In this document: positions 46,412-54,892 of the stretch, piece after piece | Layout: each line of letters begins with the position of its first letter | How positions within the stretch are numbered: the first letter of the stretch is position 1 | Source: Pseudomonas tumuqii | GTDB taxonomy: Bacteria > Pseudomonadota > Gammaproteobacteria > Pseudomonadales > Pseudomonadaceae | Reading direction: 5' to 3' | DNA: 64,000 nucleotides | NCBI RefSeq assembly: GCF_013184545.1 | Contig: NZ_JAAOJA010000004.1 | Coordinates: forward strand, 124,001-188,000 | The notes under the pieces: generated by a model | Database searches by the model: none | Told to the model about the DNA's origin: nothing | The model's input: only the letters and a program-made list of their open reading frames with translations | Position numbers and translations under genes: made by a program

Positions 46412-47743
46412 ATGCGCTCCACCAAAACCTCAGCTCACCTCTTCGAACTCGGCCGTTCGGTTATCCCAGATGCTGTCAGTTCGCCGATGCGGGCATTCCA
46501 GCAGGTCGGTGGCAACCCGATCTGCTTCGCAGCAGCCAAGGGCTCGAAAATCACCGATGTAGACGGCAACGTGTACACCGACTTTCTCAACGCCTTCGGT
46601 GCCTTGCTGCTGGGACATGGTCGTGAAGAGATCAGCGCGGCGATCTCCCGCCAGGCCGCACAGGGCACGGTAGTTGGTTTGACCTCGCCGCTGGAGCACC
46701 AGCTGGCCAGGCGCATAGTTGCCAGCACTCCGGCTATCGAGCAGATCCGTTTCGTCTGCAGCGGCACCGAAGCGGTGATGACCGCCACCCGTATTGCCCG
46801 CGCGCATACCGGCAAAGACCTGTTGGTCAAGTTCGTCGGTTCCTACCACGGCCACTCGGACGTACTGCTGGCCACCCCGAGCACTGCCGGGATCAAGACC
46901 AAAGGCGTCACCCAGGGCATTTCGCCAAATCTGGGGCGCGAGATCCTGCTGTGCCAATACAACGATGCCAACCAGCTGAAGAGCTTGTTCAAGGCGCACG
47001 GCGCGAACATCGCGGCGGTGATAGTCGAACCCTACGCCACCAATATGGGTTTCGTGCGTCCGCAGGAAGGCTTTATGGAGCTGATCCGCCTGCTGTGTGA
47101 TCAGCATGAGGCGCTGTTTATCTTCGACGAGGTGGTGACAGGTTTCCGTTTCAACTTTGGCGGCATCTGCAACCTGATGGATATCGACCCCGATCTGGTG
47201 ACCTTCGGCAAGATCATCGGTGGTGGCACGCCGATCGGTGCCTACGCCGGCAAGGCGCGCTTCATGCAGCACGTGGCGATCGGCAACAGCGTGTTCCAGT
47301 CGGGCACCTTCGCCGCCAACCCGCTGACCATGGCGGCGGCCAATGCCGCGCTGGATGTGCTGGAACAACCGGGTTTCTACGAGGAAATGGAGCGCAAGGG
47401 TCAGGTGCTCGATAGCGCCATCCGCGACGAATTCAACGCCTCCAACATTCCGTTCCTGTTCACCCGCTTTGGTGCGCTCGGCGGCGTCGCCTTTCGCGAT
47501 AGCCACCGCGCGATGAAGTCTTATCAGGACGTCAAGAATCAGCACTACGAGGTCTACACCAAGACCCATCAACTGATGCTGGACAAGGGTTTTCTGATGG
47601 CTCCGTCGCTGGAAGAGCCGATCTTTCTTTCCGCCGCCCACAGCGACCAAGACCTGAAAGGTTTCGCCGCAGCCCTTGGCGAATCCGTAAGCGAAGCGCT
47701 GGCCGCGCACCGCCAGGCCTTCCCGGTTCTGCTGCCGTTCTGA
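46412..47743 (+). CDS. Class III aminotransferase, glutamate-1-semialdehyde aminomutase-like
   Basis: A 443-residue fold-type I PLP enzyme. It shows TDFLNAFGALLLGHG, CSGTEAVMTATRIARAHTG, FVGSYHGHSD, IFDEVVTGFRF and the Schiff-base lysine K267 in TFGKIIGGGTPIGAYAG. These are closest to glutamate-1-semialdehyde aminomutase (HemL), whose lysine is at a nearly identical position. As the first gene of a biosynthetic operon it is unlikely to be the housekeeping heme enzyme. Given the downstream NRPS that should release an alpha-amino aldehyde, it probably aminates or isomerises that aldehyde. The ATG at 46412 follows AGGGA. Confidence 0.85.
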   Translation: MRSTKTSAHLFELGRSVIPDAVSSPMRAFQQVGGNPICFAAAKGSKITDVDGNVYTDFLNAFGALLLGHGREEISAAISRQAAQGTVVGLTSPLEHQLARRIVASTPAIEQIRFVCSGTEAVMTATRIARAHTGKDLLVKFVGSYHGHSDVLLATPSTAGIKTKGVTQGISPNLGREILLCQYNDANQLKSLFKAHGANIAAVIVEPYATNMGFVRPQEGFMELIRLLCDQHEALFIFDEVVTGFRFNFGGICNLMDIDPDLVTFGKIIGGGTPIGAYAGKARFMQHVAIGNSVFQSGTFAANPLTMAAANAALDVLEQPGFYEEMERKGQVLDSAIRDEFNASNIPFLFTRFGALGGVAFRDSHRAMKSYQDVKNQHYEVYTKTHQLMLDKGFLMAPSLEEPIFLSAAHSDQDLKGFAAALGESVSEALAAHRQAFPVLLPF

Positions 47744-47784
47744 ATACGACTCATCAAACCCGTGACTTTTAAGGAGGAATGCAC

Positions 47785-48747
47785 ATGAATGCGATCGTCG
47801 AACTCAACTCCAAACAATTCTTCGAGTCGGTCAACAAATGGTATGCCAGGGCAACCGTACGCAACAGCCCGCGCATCATCGTTCCGGAAGAGACCAACGG
47901 CGAATTCACCTACCCGAAATCCCGCCAGATCCTCAGCGAGCACCCCAAGGTCCAGGCGCTCGGCCACAAGGGCGTGGCTTATGTGCTGACCCAGTCTGCC
48001 TACCAGTACATGTACGAGATAGGCCTGCTGGAAACCCGCTTCGTTATCGACTGCAGCCTGAACATCGTCAACAACGTGATAACCGGGGCCAGTGAAGAAG
48101 AGAAGCTCGACGCCCTGACTGTGGTCATTGACGAGGGCTACCACGCTCACGTGGCCATGGATTACATCATTCAGATGAAAACCATGAGCGGCGTCGAGCC
48201 TCTGGAAGTGCCGCAAACCAACGGTAACCTGAGCGCGGTCAAGCGCGCCTTCGAACTGTTGCCGGCCCAGGTGCACAACGACTTCCAGCTTATTTCCGTG
48301 ACCCTGGCCGAACACACCCTGACCAAGGACCTGATCAGCATCGGCCGTGAGAAGGACGCCTCCGCCGCGTTTACCAGGGTAATGACCGATCACGTTTCCG
48401 ACGAAGGCCGTCACGCCAACTACTTCGCCAAGCTGATGAAGGCGCACTGGGCGCGCCTGCCCGAAGAGCGCAAACAGATCATCGGCAGCATGCTGCCGGC
48501 CTACCTGGATGACTACCTGGCCGCTGACGAAGATCGCGTCTTCGACCGCAAGATTCTGCGCGCCAGTGGTTTCAGCGCAGCCCAGGTAACGGAAATCATC
48601 GACGACACCCAGGCGCAGTTCCTCGACAACCTGAACAGCTATGTGGTCACCACCAAGGCCAACCTGGTCAAGCTGTTGCAGCGCTCAGGCGTTCTCGATC
48701 ACGCGCCCACCCGCGCGGCTTTTATCCAGCATGGCGTCGCCCTCTAG
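47785..48747 (+). CDS. AurF-family diiron N-oxygenase
   Basis: A 320-residue protein of the p-aminobenzoate N-oxygenase (AurF/CmlI) family. The expected diiron ligands are all visible: Glu83, Glu117 and His120 (DEGYH), Glu176 (LAEH), and His203, Glu207 and His210 (HVSDEGRH). The H-x3-E-x2-H and E-x2-H spacings are those of AurF. Such enzymes oxidise amines to hydroxylamine, nitroso or nitro groups. The ATG at 47785 follows AAGGAGG. It lies 41 bp after the aminotransferase gene and 46 bp before the NRPS gene, so the three are one operon. Confidence 0.87.
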   Translation: MNAIVELNSKQFFESVNKWYARATVRNSPRIIVPEETNGEFTYPKSRQILSEHPKVQALGHKGVAYVLTQSAYQYMYEIGLLETRFVIDCSLNIVNNVITGASEEEKLDALTVVIDEGYHAHVAMDYIIQMKTMSGVEPLEVPQTNGNLSAVKRAFELLPAQVHNDFQLISVTLAEHTLTKDLISIGREKDASAAFTRVMTDHVSDEGRHANYFAKLMKAHWARLPEERKQIIGSMLPAYLDDYLAADEDRVFDRKILRASGFSAAQVTEIIDDTQAQFLDNLNSYVVTTKANLVKLLQRSGVLDHAPTRAAFIQHGVAL

Positions 48748-48793
48748 TCGAACCCTCCATTTGTTAACCAACACTCGACAGGAAGTTGATGAA

Positions 48794-51700
48794 ATGTTGC
48801 TAGATAAACTCCGTGAGCTGAGTCTGTCCGCGCCGCTGCAACCGGCAGTCGTGGCCGACTCGCGAGTGCTTTCATATGTTGAGCTGGAGCGCCAGTCGTC
48901 GCGCATGGTCGCTTACCTGGCGCAGGCGGGGATTGCTCAGGATTCGCTGGTGGCGATCTATACCAACCGCGATATCAACTCGATAGTGGCGCTGTTTGCC
49001 GTGCTGAAAGTCGGCGCGGCCTACACCTTTGTCGAGGATGACGGGGTCCGTGAGGAGAACTACCACAGGCTGACGGCCATCGCCGCCGATGCCGTGCTCT
49101 GCGCGGCGGTTCATCTCGAACCACTGCGCGAGCTGGGCCTGTGTCCGCTGGATATGCACGGCGCGTTGCTGGGCGCGGAGCAGGGCAGCGTCGTCCGGGT
49201 CGAGCGCGAGGCGAGCGCCTATGTGCTGTTCACCTCCGGCTCCACCGGCATGCCCAAAGGGGTAGCTGTCAGCCATGGCAATATCCAGCACTACACGGAG
49301 TCGGTCAGCCAGCGCTTCGCGATCACCCGACCGCTCAACTATGCCCATGCCAGCACCTTGGCGGCGGATCTTGGCAACACCTCGCTGTTCCTGTCGCTGA
49401 GCAGCGGGGGCTGCCTGCATCTGCTCAGCGTGGAGCAGCGCAAAGACCCCGCGGCGTTTCGCGATTATCTGCAGCGGCAGCGGATCGATTTCCTCAAGAT
49501 CACCCCCTCGCACTGGAATGCGATGTTTCCCGCCGAGCAGCCAGGCATCGAGTTGCCGCAGCTGGAATACCTGGTGTTCGGCGGCGAGGCCCTGCCCAAG
49601 AAGCTGGCCCGTCGCGTGCTCGAGTCTGGGCGGATCGCCCAGCTATTCAATCACTATGGCCCCACCGAGACCACGGTGGGGGTCACCACCTTTGCCTTGA
49701 CCAGCCTCGGCCAGCTAGACGCGCTGCCCTCCGATTCGATTCCGGTCGGCCGCGCGCTGGGTGACAGCCTGCTGTGCGTGTGCGATGAGCAGGGCGCATT
49801 CGCCAACCACAGCGCCAAGGGCGAGCTGTATATAGGCGGGCCCTCGGTGGCCCAGGGCTATCGCAACAACCCGCAGGCCACCGCCCAGAGTTTCCTCGAA
49901 ATGGAAACCGCGCAAGGCCCGCAGCGGTTCTACCGCAGTGGTGATCTGGTGGCCCTGGATGCCAGCGGCCTGGTGCAGTTCATTGGCCGGGTCGATCGCC
50001 AGGTGAAGGTCAACGGCTACCGGGTCGAGCTGGAGCATGTGGAAAATGTCCTGCGCGGCGTTCCCGGGATTGACGATGCCGCCGTGTTTCTCCTCGAGGT
50101 GCGCGGCCGCGAGCGCTTGATCGCGGCGCTGCTGGGCCAGCGTCCGGAGCAGGAGCTGAAGGGACAGCTGCCGGCGCTGCTGCCCGACTATATGATTCCG
50201 AAAACCCTGCTGTCCTTGGCGGATTTTCCACGCAATGCCAACGGCAAAACCAATCTGGCGCTGCTGCGCATGCAGCTTCAGGAGCGACTGCAAGATCAGC
50301 CGCAGGACGAGCTCCAGCCCCAGGACGAGGATGGCGACGAGCGCCTCAAGGCCATTCGCGCGGCGTTTCGCAAACACCTGCGCGGCGCGGCGGTGGGCCT
50401 CGAAGACAGCTTCTTCGATCGCGGTGGCGACTCTCTGGACGCCATCCAGCTGATCGCCGAACTGCAGGAAAAAGGCTATCCGGTGAGCGCCCACGCCTTT
50501 CTCAAGAACCCCTGTGTGAACGGCCTGCTGCAGGCGTTGGACAAGCAGGAAGGCAGCCTGAACGGAGCGGCGACGCAACGTGATCTGCAACGCCTGAACT
50601 TGTTTTCACCAGCGCAGCGCGAGTTGCTCCAGCAGCAACTGGCCAAGCCGGACCATTACAACCAGGCGCTGCTGCTCAGAAGCGCCGACAAGATCGACAT
50701 GGCCATCCTCAATGCCGCCCTCAGTCAACTGCTGGAGCAGCACCCCTCGTTGAGCATGGCCTACGCCAGCGATGCCCAGGGCCTGCATGCCAGCCATACC
50801 GAGAAGGACGGCAACGATAGCCTCAGCGTGTCCTTTATCGCCGGCGACAGCGAGGCGCAGATCCAGAGCCATGTCGAGCGGGTCGCCGAACGCGTCCAGG
50901 CTGCCTTGTCCCTGGCGGACGGTACTCTGCTGCGCGTGCACCTGTTCAAGGTCAAAGAAGGTGAAGACCTGTTGCTGCTGGTCGCCCATCACCTGGCCGT
51001 GGATGTGATTTCCTGGCGCATCATCATCGCCGAGCTGACGCGCAACTACAGCGACAGGTACTTCGGCACCGCCAGCCTGCGCACGCCCAACCGCACCACC
51101 TTCTGGGATTGGGTGGAGCATATCGACAGCCACAAGGCGCAGCTGCAGAGCGCCTGGCTGCGCCGCACCGAGCGGGAGGCGGCGGCGCTGCCGAGCTACT
51201 TCGCCGCGCACAACACCGAAGGTGCCGCCTCCACGCTGTGGCTGGGCTTCTCCGCGGAGGACAGCCAGCGTCTGCTGCGCGACCTGGTGAACAGCGCCGG
51301 CATACCGTTTCACCTGCTCTTGCTGGCGGCCTTCGGCCTGTGCCTGGGGCGACTGCGCGGCGGCGAACGGCAAGCCATCGATGTCGAAAGCCATGGCCGG
51401 GTCACCTTCGATGACAGCACCGATGTCAGCCGCGTGGTCGGCTGGCACACCTCGACCTTCCCCTTGCTGCTCGAGCTGCCGCACCTGGAGATGCCGGCGG
51501 TGGTGCAGGAAGTCAGCCGTGCATTCGCCGCGGTGGAGGACCTCGGCGTGGGCTACGGGCTGTCTCGACCACATGCGCACGAAGGCCGCTATGCCCCGTC
51601 CGCGCCGGTGTGCTTCAACTTTCTCGGCGATGTCAATTTCGCCCACGATGAACGCTTCGAGCTGACCCCGGCGAAATTCGCCTTCGGCCACGCCCGCCAT

Positions 51701-53113
51701 GCGCAGAACAACCGCTGCCATGAGCTGAAGCTGACCGGCAAGGTGATAGATGGGCAGTTGCTGCTCGACCTGTCCTTCCCGCAGTCGGTCGAAGCCGCCG
51801 ACATGCACGAGCTGATGCGCGGCATCGCTGCGCAACTGACCGACCTGGCGGGAATGCCTCCTTCGGCACCGCAGATAGTGCTGGAACAGGGCACGCGCAC
51901 CGGCATGCTCAACTATGCGCCGCGCCAGCTATTGGCCCAGACCCGCCAGCAGAAACATCGCGAATACCGCCATGTGCTGCTGACCGGTGCCACCGGCTAT
52001 ATCGGGACTTATGCGCTCAAAGAGCTGATCTTCCAGTCGAATGCCCATATCCACTGCATCGTGCGCCACAAACAGGGCACCTCGGCCAAGGCCCGCCTGG
52101 AGCAGTTGTTCGGCTGGTATTTCCCCGGCATTCGCCTGGAGGGCTTCAGCAACCGCTTGAGCATCCACCAGGGCGATGTCTGCGAGGCCCGTTTGGGGCT
52201 GGATGACCAGACCTACCAGCAGCTCAGTGAGCAGGTGGAGGCTATCTATCACTTCGCCGCCGACACCCGCCTGTTCGGCACCGAGGAGGCGTTCACCAAG
52301 AGCAATGTGCAGTCGGTGAAGTCCTGCATCGAACTGGCCGAATTCCAGCGCGCCAAGGACTTGCACTATATGTCCACCCTGGCAGTCAGCGGGGTGAACC
52401 GCCAGGAACAGGTCGCCTTCTTCTGCGAGGAGTCGCTGGATATCGGCCAGGAGTTCCAGAACAACTACGAGCTGACCAAATACACCGCCGAGTGCCTGGT
52501 CAACCGCTTCCGCCTGCACGGCAACAACGGCTTTATTTACCGCTCCGGCAACGTGTCGGCGGACTCCCGCGCGGCGCGCTTTCAGATCAATGCCCGGGAT
52601 AACCGCCTGGTGCAGTTCCTCGCGTCCTGCATCAAGGTCGGCCAGTTGCCGGAATGCCTGGGTGAGCCCCTGGTTCTCTCGCCGGTCGATGAGGTGGCCT
52701 CGGGCATAGTGGCGGTGTCGCTGGACGCCTCATCCAGCCCCGGCACCTACCATGTCGACAGCATCCATGAGGTCAGCATGGAACGGGTGTTCGCCGCCCT
52801 GGAACGTTGCGGTTTCCACTTCAGCCGCGGTGGCCACGGCAACTTCGCCGAACTGTTCCGCGCGGTGGAGGGGGCCAATGACCCGGACATCCTGCTCGGC
52901 AAATTCTGGGCAAGCCGCAAGAGCCGCAACATCAAGTACAGCAACGAACGCACGCTGCGCACCCTCGAGCGCCTGGGCCGGAGCTTCACCGCGCCCAGCG
53001 ATGAATGGCTCGATGAGTTCGTCGGCGTGCTCCGCCAAGAGAAGGTATTCGCCCTTCGCCCCAGTAGTTGCGAAGACGCCGATACGCCAAGACCTCTTGC
53101 GCTGCAGGTGTAA
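48794..53113 (+). CDS. Stand-alone NRPS, adenylation-thiolation-epimerization-reductase (aspartate code)
   Basis: A 1439-residue single-module synthetase. Adenylation domain: about residues 1-505 (FTSGSTGMPKGV; NHYGPTETT). Thiolation: Ser547 in GGDSLDAIQ. The third domain, about 590-1010, is epimerization-type, not condensation: HHLAVDVISWRI (732 onward), VESHGR, VVGWHTSTFP, GVGYG and FNFLG. The terminal reductase has GATGYIG (1065-1071) and YELTK (Tyr1225, Lys1229). Reading pocket positions D192, L193, T196, K235, V261, G263, H287, V295, G296 and K485 gives DLTKVGHVGK, essentially the aspartate code. The inferred reaction is loading of L-Asp, conversion to D-Asp and NAD(P)H release as an amino aldehyde. 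No condensation or thioesterase domain is present. Confidence 0.88.
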   Translation: MLLDKLRELSLSAPLQPAVVADSRVLSYVELERQSSRMVAYLAQAGIAQDSLVAIYTNRDINSIVALFAVLKVGAAYTFVEDDGVREENYHRLTAIAADAVLCAAVHLEPLRELGLCPLDMHGALLGAEQGSVVRVEREASAYVLFTSGSTGMPKGVAVSHGNIQHYTESVSQRFAITRPLNYAHASTLAADLGNTSLFLSLSSGGCLHLLSVEQRKDPAAFRDYLQRQRIDFLKITPSHWNAMFPAEQPGIELPQLEYLVFGGEALPKKLARRVLESGRIAQLFNHYGPTETTVGVTTFALTSLGQLDALPSDSIPVGRALGDSLLCVCDEQGAFANHSAKGELYIGGPSVAQGYRNNPQATAQSFLEMETAQGPQRFYRSGDLVALDASGLVQFIGRVDRQVKVNGYRVELEHVENVLRGVPGIDDAAVFLLEVRGRERLIAALLGQRPEQELKGQLPALLPDYMIPKTLLSLADFPRNANGKTNLALLRMQLQERLQDQPQDELQPQDEDGDERLKAIRAAFRKHLRGAAVGLEDSFFDRGGDSLDAIQLIAELQEKGYPVSAHAFLKNPCVNGLLQALDKQEGSLNGAATQRDLQRLNLFSPAQRELLQQQLAKPDHYNQALLLRSADKIDMAILNAALSQLLEQHPSLSMAYASDAQGLHASHTEKDGNDSLSVSFIAGDSEAQIQSHVERVAERVQAALSLADGTLLRVHLFKVKEGEDLLLLVAHHLAVDVISWRIIIAELTRNYSDRYFGTASLRTPNRTTFWDWVEHIDSHKAQLQSAWLRRTEREAAALPSYFAAHNTEGAASTLWLGFSAEDSQRLLRDLVNSAGIPFHLLLLAAFGLCLGRLRGGERQAIDVESHGRVTFDDSTDVSRVVGWHTSTFPLLLELPHLEMPAVVQEVSRAFAAVEDLGVGYGLSRPHAHEGRYAPSAPVCFNFLGDVNFAHDERFELTPAKFAFGHARHAQNNRCHELKLTGKVIDGQLLLDLSFPQSVEAADMHELMRGIAAQLTDLAGMPPSAPQIVLEQGTRTGMLNYAPRQLLAQTRQQKHREYRHVLLTGATGYIGTYALKELIFQSNAHIHCIVRHKQGTSAKARLEQLFGWYFPGIRLEGFSNRLSIHQGDVCEARLGLDDQTYQQLSEQVEAIYHFAADTRLFGTEEAFTKSNVQSVKSCIELAEFQRAKDLHYMSTLAVSGVNRQEQVAFFCEESLDIGQEFQNNYELTKYTAECLVNRFRLHGNNGFIYRSGNVSADSRAARFQINARDNRLVQFLASCIKVGQLPECLGEPLVLSPVDEVASGIVAVSLDASSSPGTYHVDSIHEVSMERVFAALERCGFHFSRGGHGNFAELFRAVEGANDPDILLGKFWASRKSRNIKYSNERTLRTLERLGRSFTAPSDEWLDEFVGVLRQEKVFALRPSSCEDADTPRPLALQV

Positions 53114-53210
53114 TCCGAGTCAGGCATGCCGAACCTGCGTGTCAGGTTCGTGCCGCCTGCTGCGCGCAGAGCCCCACGAGTCCAGCAAATAAACAATGGA
53201 GATGTGTTTT

Positions 53211-54128
53211 GTGGAAACGCTTAATCAGAACTTCCGCCTAACCGATGAGCATATTGCCGACTACCAGCGCACCGGTTTCGTCCTGCTCAAACAGTTCTTT
53301 TCCAGCGACATGATCGAGTACCTGCGCAAGCGGGTGAACGATGAACTGGAAACGCCCACCGATCATTATCAGAAGGGCTTCGACAAGCTGCGCTATGACC
53401 TGTGCAACAACGACGAAGTGATCTTCGAGCTGCTCGCCAACCAGCAGTTCAAGAAGATCATGCACGGCCTCACCAAGCGCACCCTGTTCTTCACCCAGGG
53501 CGTCGGTTTCGGTCTGAAGAAGAATGTCAGCAAGGGCTTCACCTGGCATATCGAATCGCAGAGCTTCGGTTTCAACCGCTCCGAAGACTACGCCACCACC
53601 CTGTGGGCACCGCTGCACCCCATCAATACCCAGCAACAGGCCGGCGGCATGCGCTATGTGCCGCGCGACGTCATCTCCGGTGAGTTCATGTACGACTATA
53701 TCGACCCGGCCGTCTTCCGCTGCCTGGACGAGCGCATCAAGTCCGGCGGTATCGCCTTCGACGACTACGTTGCGCTGCGCGACGAGCCGCTCAACTCGCC
53801 CGGCATCGGCCGCCTGCTCGAATACTTCTCGGTCGAGGACGACTACGAGCTGGGCGACGCCCTGCTGTTTGACAAGTACGTGATTCACCGCAGCGTCAAG
53901 CTGGGCGAGGGCGAGCTGGAAGGCCGCGACGCCTTCTCCCTGCGCTTTATCGCCGACGACTCGCGTTATGACCTGGCCCGCGCCAAGAGCATCGAGATTC
54001 CCCGCGACCATTACGGCTATGCCGGGCCGACCAAGTTCCACCTGGAAATATGCAAGGAGGACGGCAGCAAGATAGTCGACAGCCCCTACTTCGACGCCGA
54101 CCGCGAGCAGCGCTTTATCCGCGCCTGA
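53211..54128 (+). CDS. Phytanoyl-CoA dioxygenase (PhyH)-family Fe(II)/2-oxoglutarate oxygenase
   Basis: A 305-residue oxygenase-like protein. It starts LTDEHIADYQRTGFVLLKQFF, a typical PhyH N-terminus. Candidate iron ligands are His and Glu in TWHIESQSF (H-x-E in place of the common H-x-D) and the distal His in KYVIHRSVKLG; the Arg in SLRFIADDSRY may bind 2-oxoglutarate. It would hydroxylate, desaturate or otherwise oxidise the pathway intermediate. The GTG at 53211 is preferred because GGAG lies 9 nt upstream. In-frame ATGs at 53196 and 53202 lack a proper site. A terminator-like hairpin follows. Confidence 0.8.
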   Translation: METLNQNFRLTDEHIADYQRTGFVLLKQFFSSDMIEYLRKRVNDELETPTDHYQKGFDKLRYDLCNNDEVIFELLANQQFKKIMHGLTKRTLFFTQGVGFGLKKNVSKGFTWHIESQSFGFNRSEDYATTLWAPLHPINTQQQAGGMRYVPRDVISGEFMYDYIDPAVFRCLDERIKSGGIAFDDYVALRDEPLNSPGIGRLLEYFSVEDDYELGDALLFDKYVIHRSVKLGEGELEGRDAFSLRFIADDSRYDLARAKSIEIPRDHYGYAGPTKFHLEICKEDGSKIVDSPYFDADREQRFIRA

Positions 54129-54133
54129 TCGCC

Positions 54134-54164
54134 AACGTCCGGCGCGCTTAGCGGGCCGGACGTT
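54134..54164 (+). terminator. Hairpin after the PhyH gene
   Basis: AACGTCCGGC (54134-54143) and GCCGGACGTT (54155-54164) form a perfect 10-bp stem with an 11-nt loop, immediately after the PhyH stop codon. There is no T run, so it may attenuate rather than fully terminate transcription into the rhodanese gene. Confidence 0.5.
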
Positions 54165-54195
54165 ATTGCACCGCCCCATCATCCTGGAGACCATC

Positions 54196-54594
54196 ATGCA
54201 GCAACAGATCGAGCATTACGCCAACAAGCTGGCTTTCGAAATCGATTCCTGGGACCTGGCCGAAGCCCAGAAAGCCGCCGAGGACCTGATGGTTCTCGAT
54301 GCCCGCTCCGTAGAGTCTTTCACCCGCGAGCACATCCCCGGCGCCCTGAGTTTTCCGCATAAACGCATGATCGAGACGCACACTGCGCAGCTGTCCCGCG
54401 CGGCGCTGTATGTCGTGTATTGCGACGGCATCGGCTGCAACGCCTCCACCTCCGCGGCGCTGAAGATGGCCCGTCTCGGCTTCAAGGTTAAGGAGCTGAT
54501 CGGCGGTCTGGACTGGTGGAAACGCAGCGGCTTCGTCACCCACAACGAAGCGCACCTGAGCGCCGAGCAAGCCCAGAGCTGCGGCTGCGCCTGA
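54196..54594 (+). CDS. Rhodanese-domain sulfurtransferase
   Basis: A 132-residue single rhodanese domain. LMVLDARSVESFTREHIPGA is the conserved N-terminal region, and the active loop is YCDGIGCNAS with Cys76 (and a second Cys81). The C-terminus ends in a Cys-rich tail (SCGCA). Rhodaneses carry sulfur as a persulfide or handle related thiol chemistry. The presence of this gene in a biosynthetic island with a TauE-type exporter hints at sulfur transfer, but the substrate is unknown. The ATG at 54196 follows GGAGA. Confidence 0.82.
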   Translation: MQQQIEHYANKLAFEIDSWDLAEAQKAAEDLMVLDARSVESFTREHIPGALSFPHKRMIETHTAQLSRAALYVVYCDGIGCNASTSAALKMARLGFKVKELIGGLDWWKRSGFVTHNEAHLSAEQAQSCGCA

Positions 54595-54637
54595 CAGCCG
54601 GCCCAGCATCAGCCAAACCCAAGACCTGGAGCACAAT

Positions 54638-54847
54638 ATGCCTTACGTGAATATCAAAGTGACCGACCTGGGGGTCACCCGGGAGCAGAAAGCGCGCCTG
54701 ATCGCCGGCGTCACCCAGCTTATGCAGGATGTCCTGCAGAAGAACCCGGCCACCACCTTCGTGGTCATCGACGAGGTCAACACCGACAACTGGGGTACCG
54801 GTGGTATCCAGGTGAGCGAGCGCGACCGGCTGCAGCACCTTGGCTAG
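54638..54847 (+). CDS. 4-oxalocrotonate tautomerase-family protein
   Basis: A 69-residue protein. After Met removal the N-terminus is Pro1 (PYVNIKVTDLGVTREQK), the catalytic base of the family. The body has TQLMQDVLQKNPATTFVVIDEV, as in 4-OT-like proteins. It would tautomerise or dehalogenate a small oxo acid, and an enol/keto shift of an oxobutanoate intermediate would suit the proposed pathway. It lies 43 bp after the rhodanese gene. Confidence 0.85.
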   Translation: MPYVNIKVTDLGVTREQKARLIAGVTQLMQDVLQKNPATTFVVIDEVNTDNWGTGGIQVSERDRLQHLG

Positions 54848-54892
54848 ATCGCGCCAGATACAACCGAGCGCCGGCCTGACGGGCAGCCCAAG

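Noticed and set aside
50560..51900. Calling the third NRPS domain a condensation domain
   Set aside because: The HHxxxDxxSWRI, ESHGR, GWHTS and FNFLG motifs are epimerization-type, and there is no donor module.
46412..53113. Equating the cluster with mgo, pvf or ham (mangotoxin-regulator, pyrazine N-oxide or fragin/valdiazen) pathways
   Set aside because: The N-oxygenase plus reductase-NRPS theme is shared. However, the epimerization domain, the aspartate code, the HemL-like enzyme and the PhyH, rhodanese and tautomerase set do not fit those clusters as I know them.
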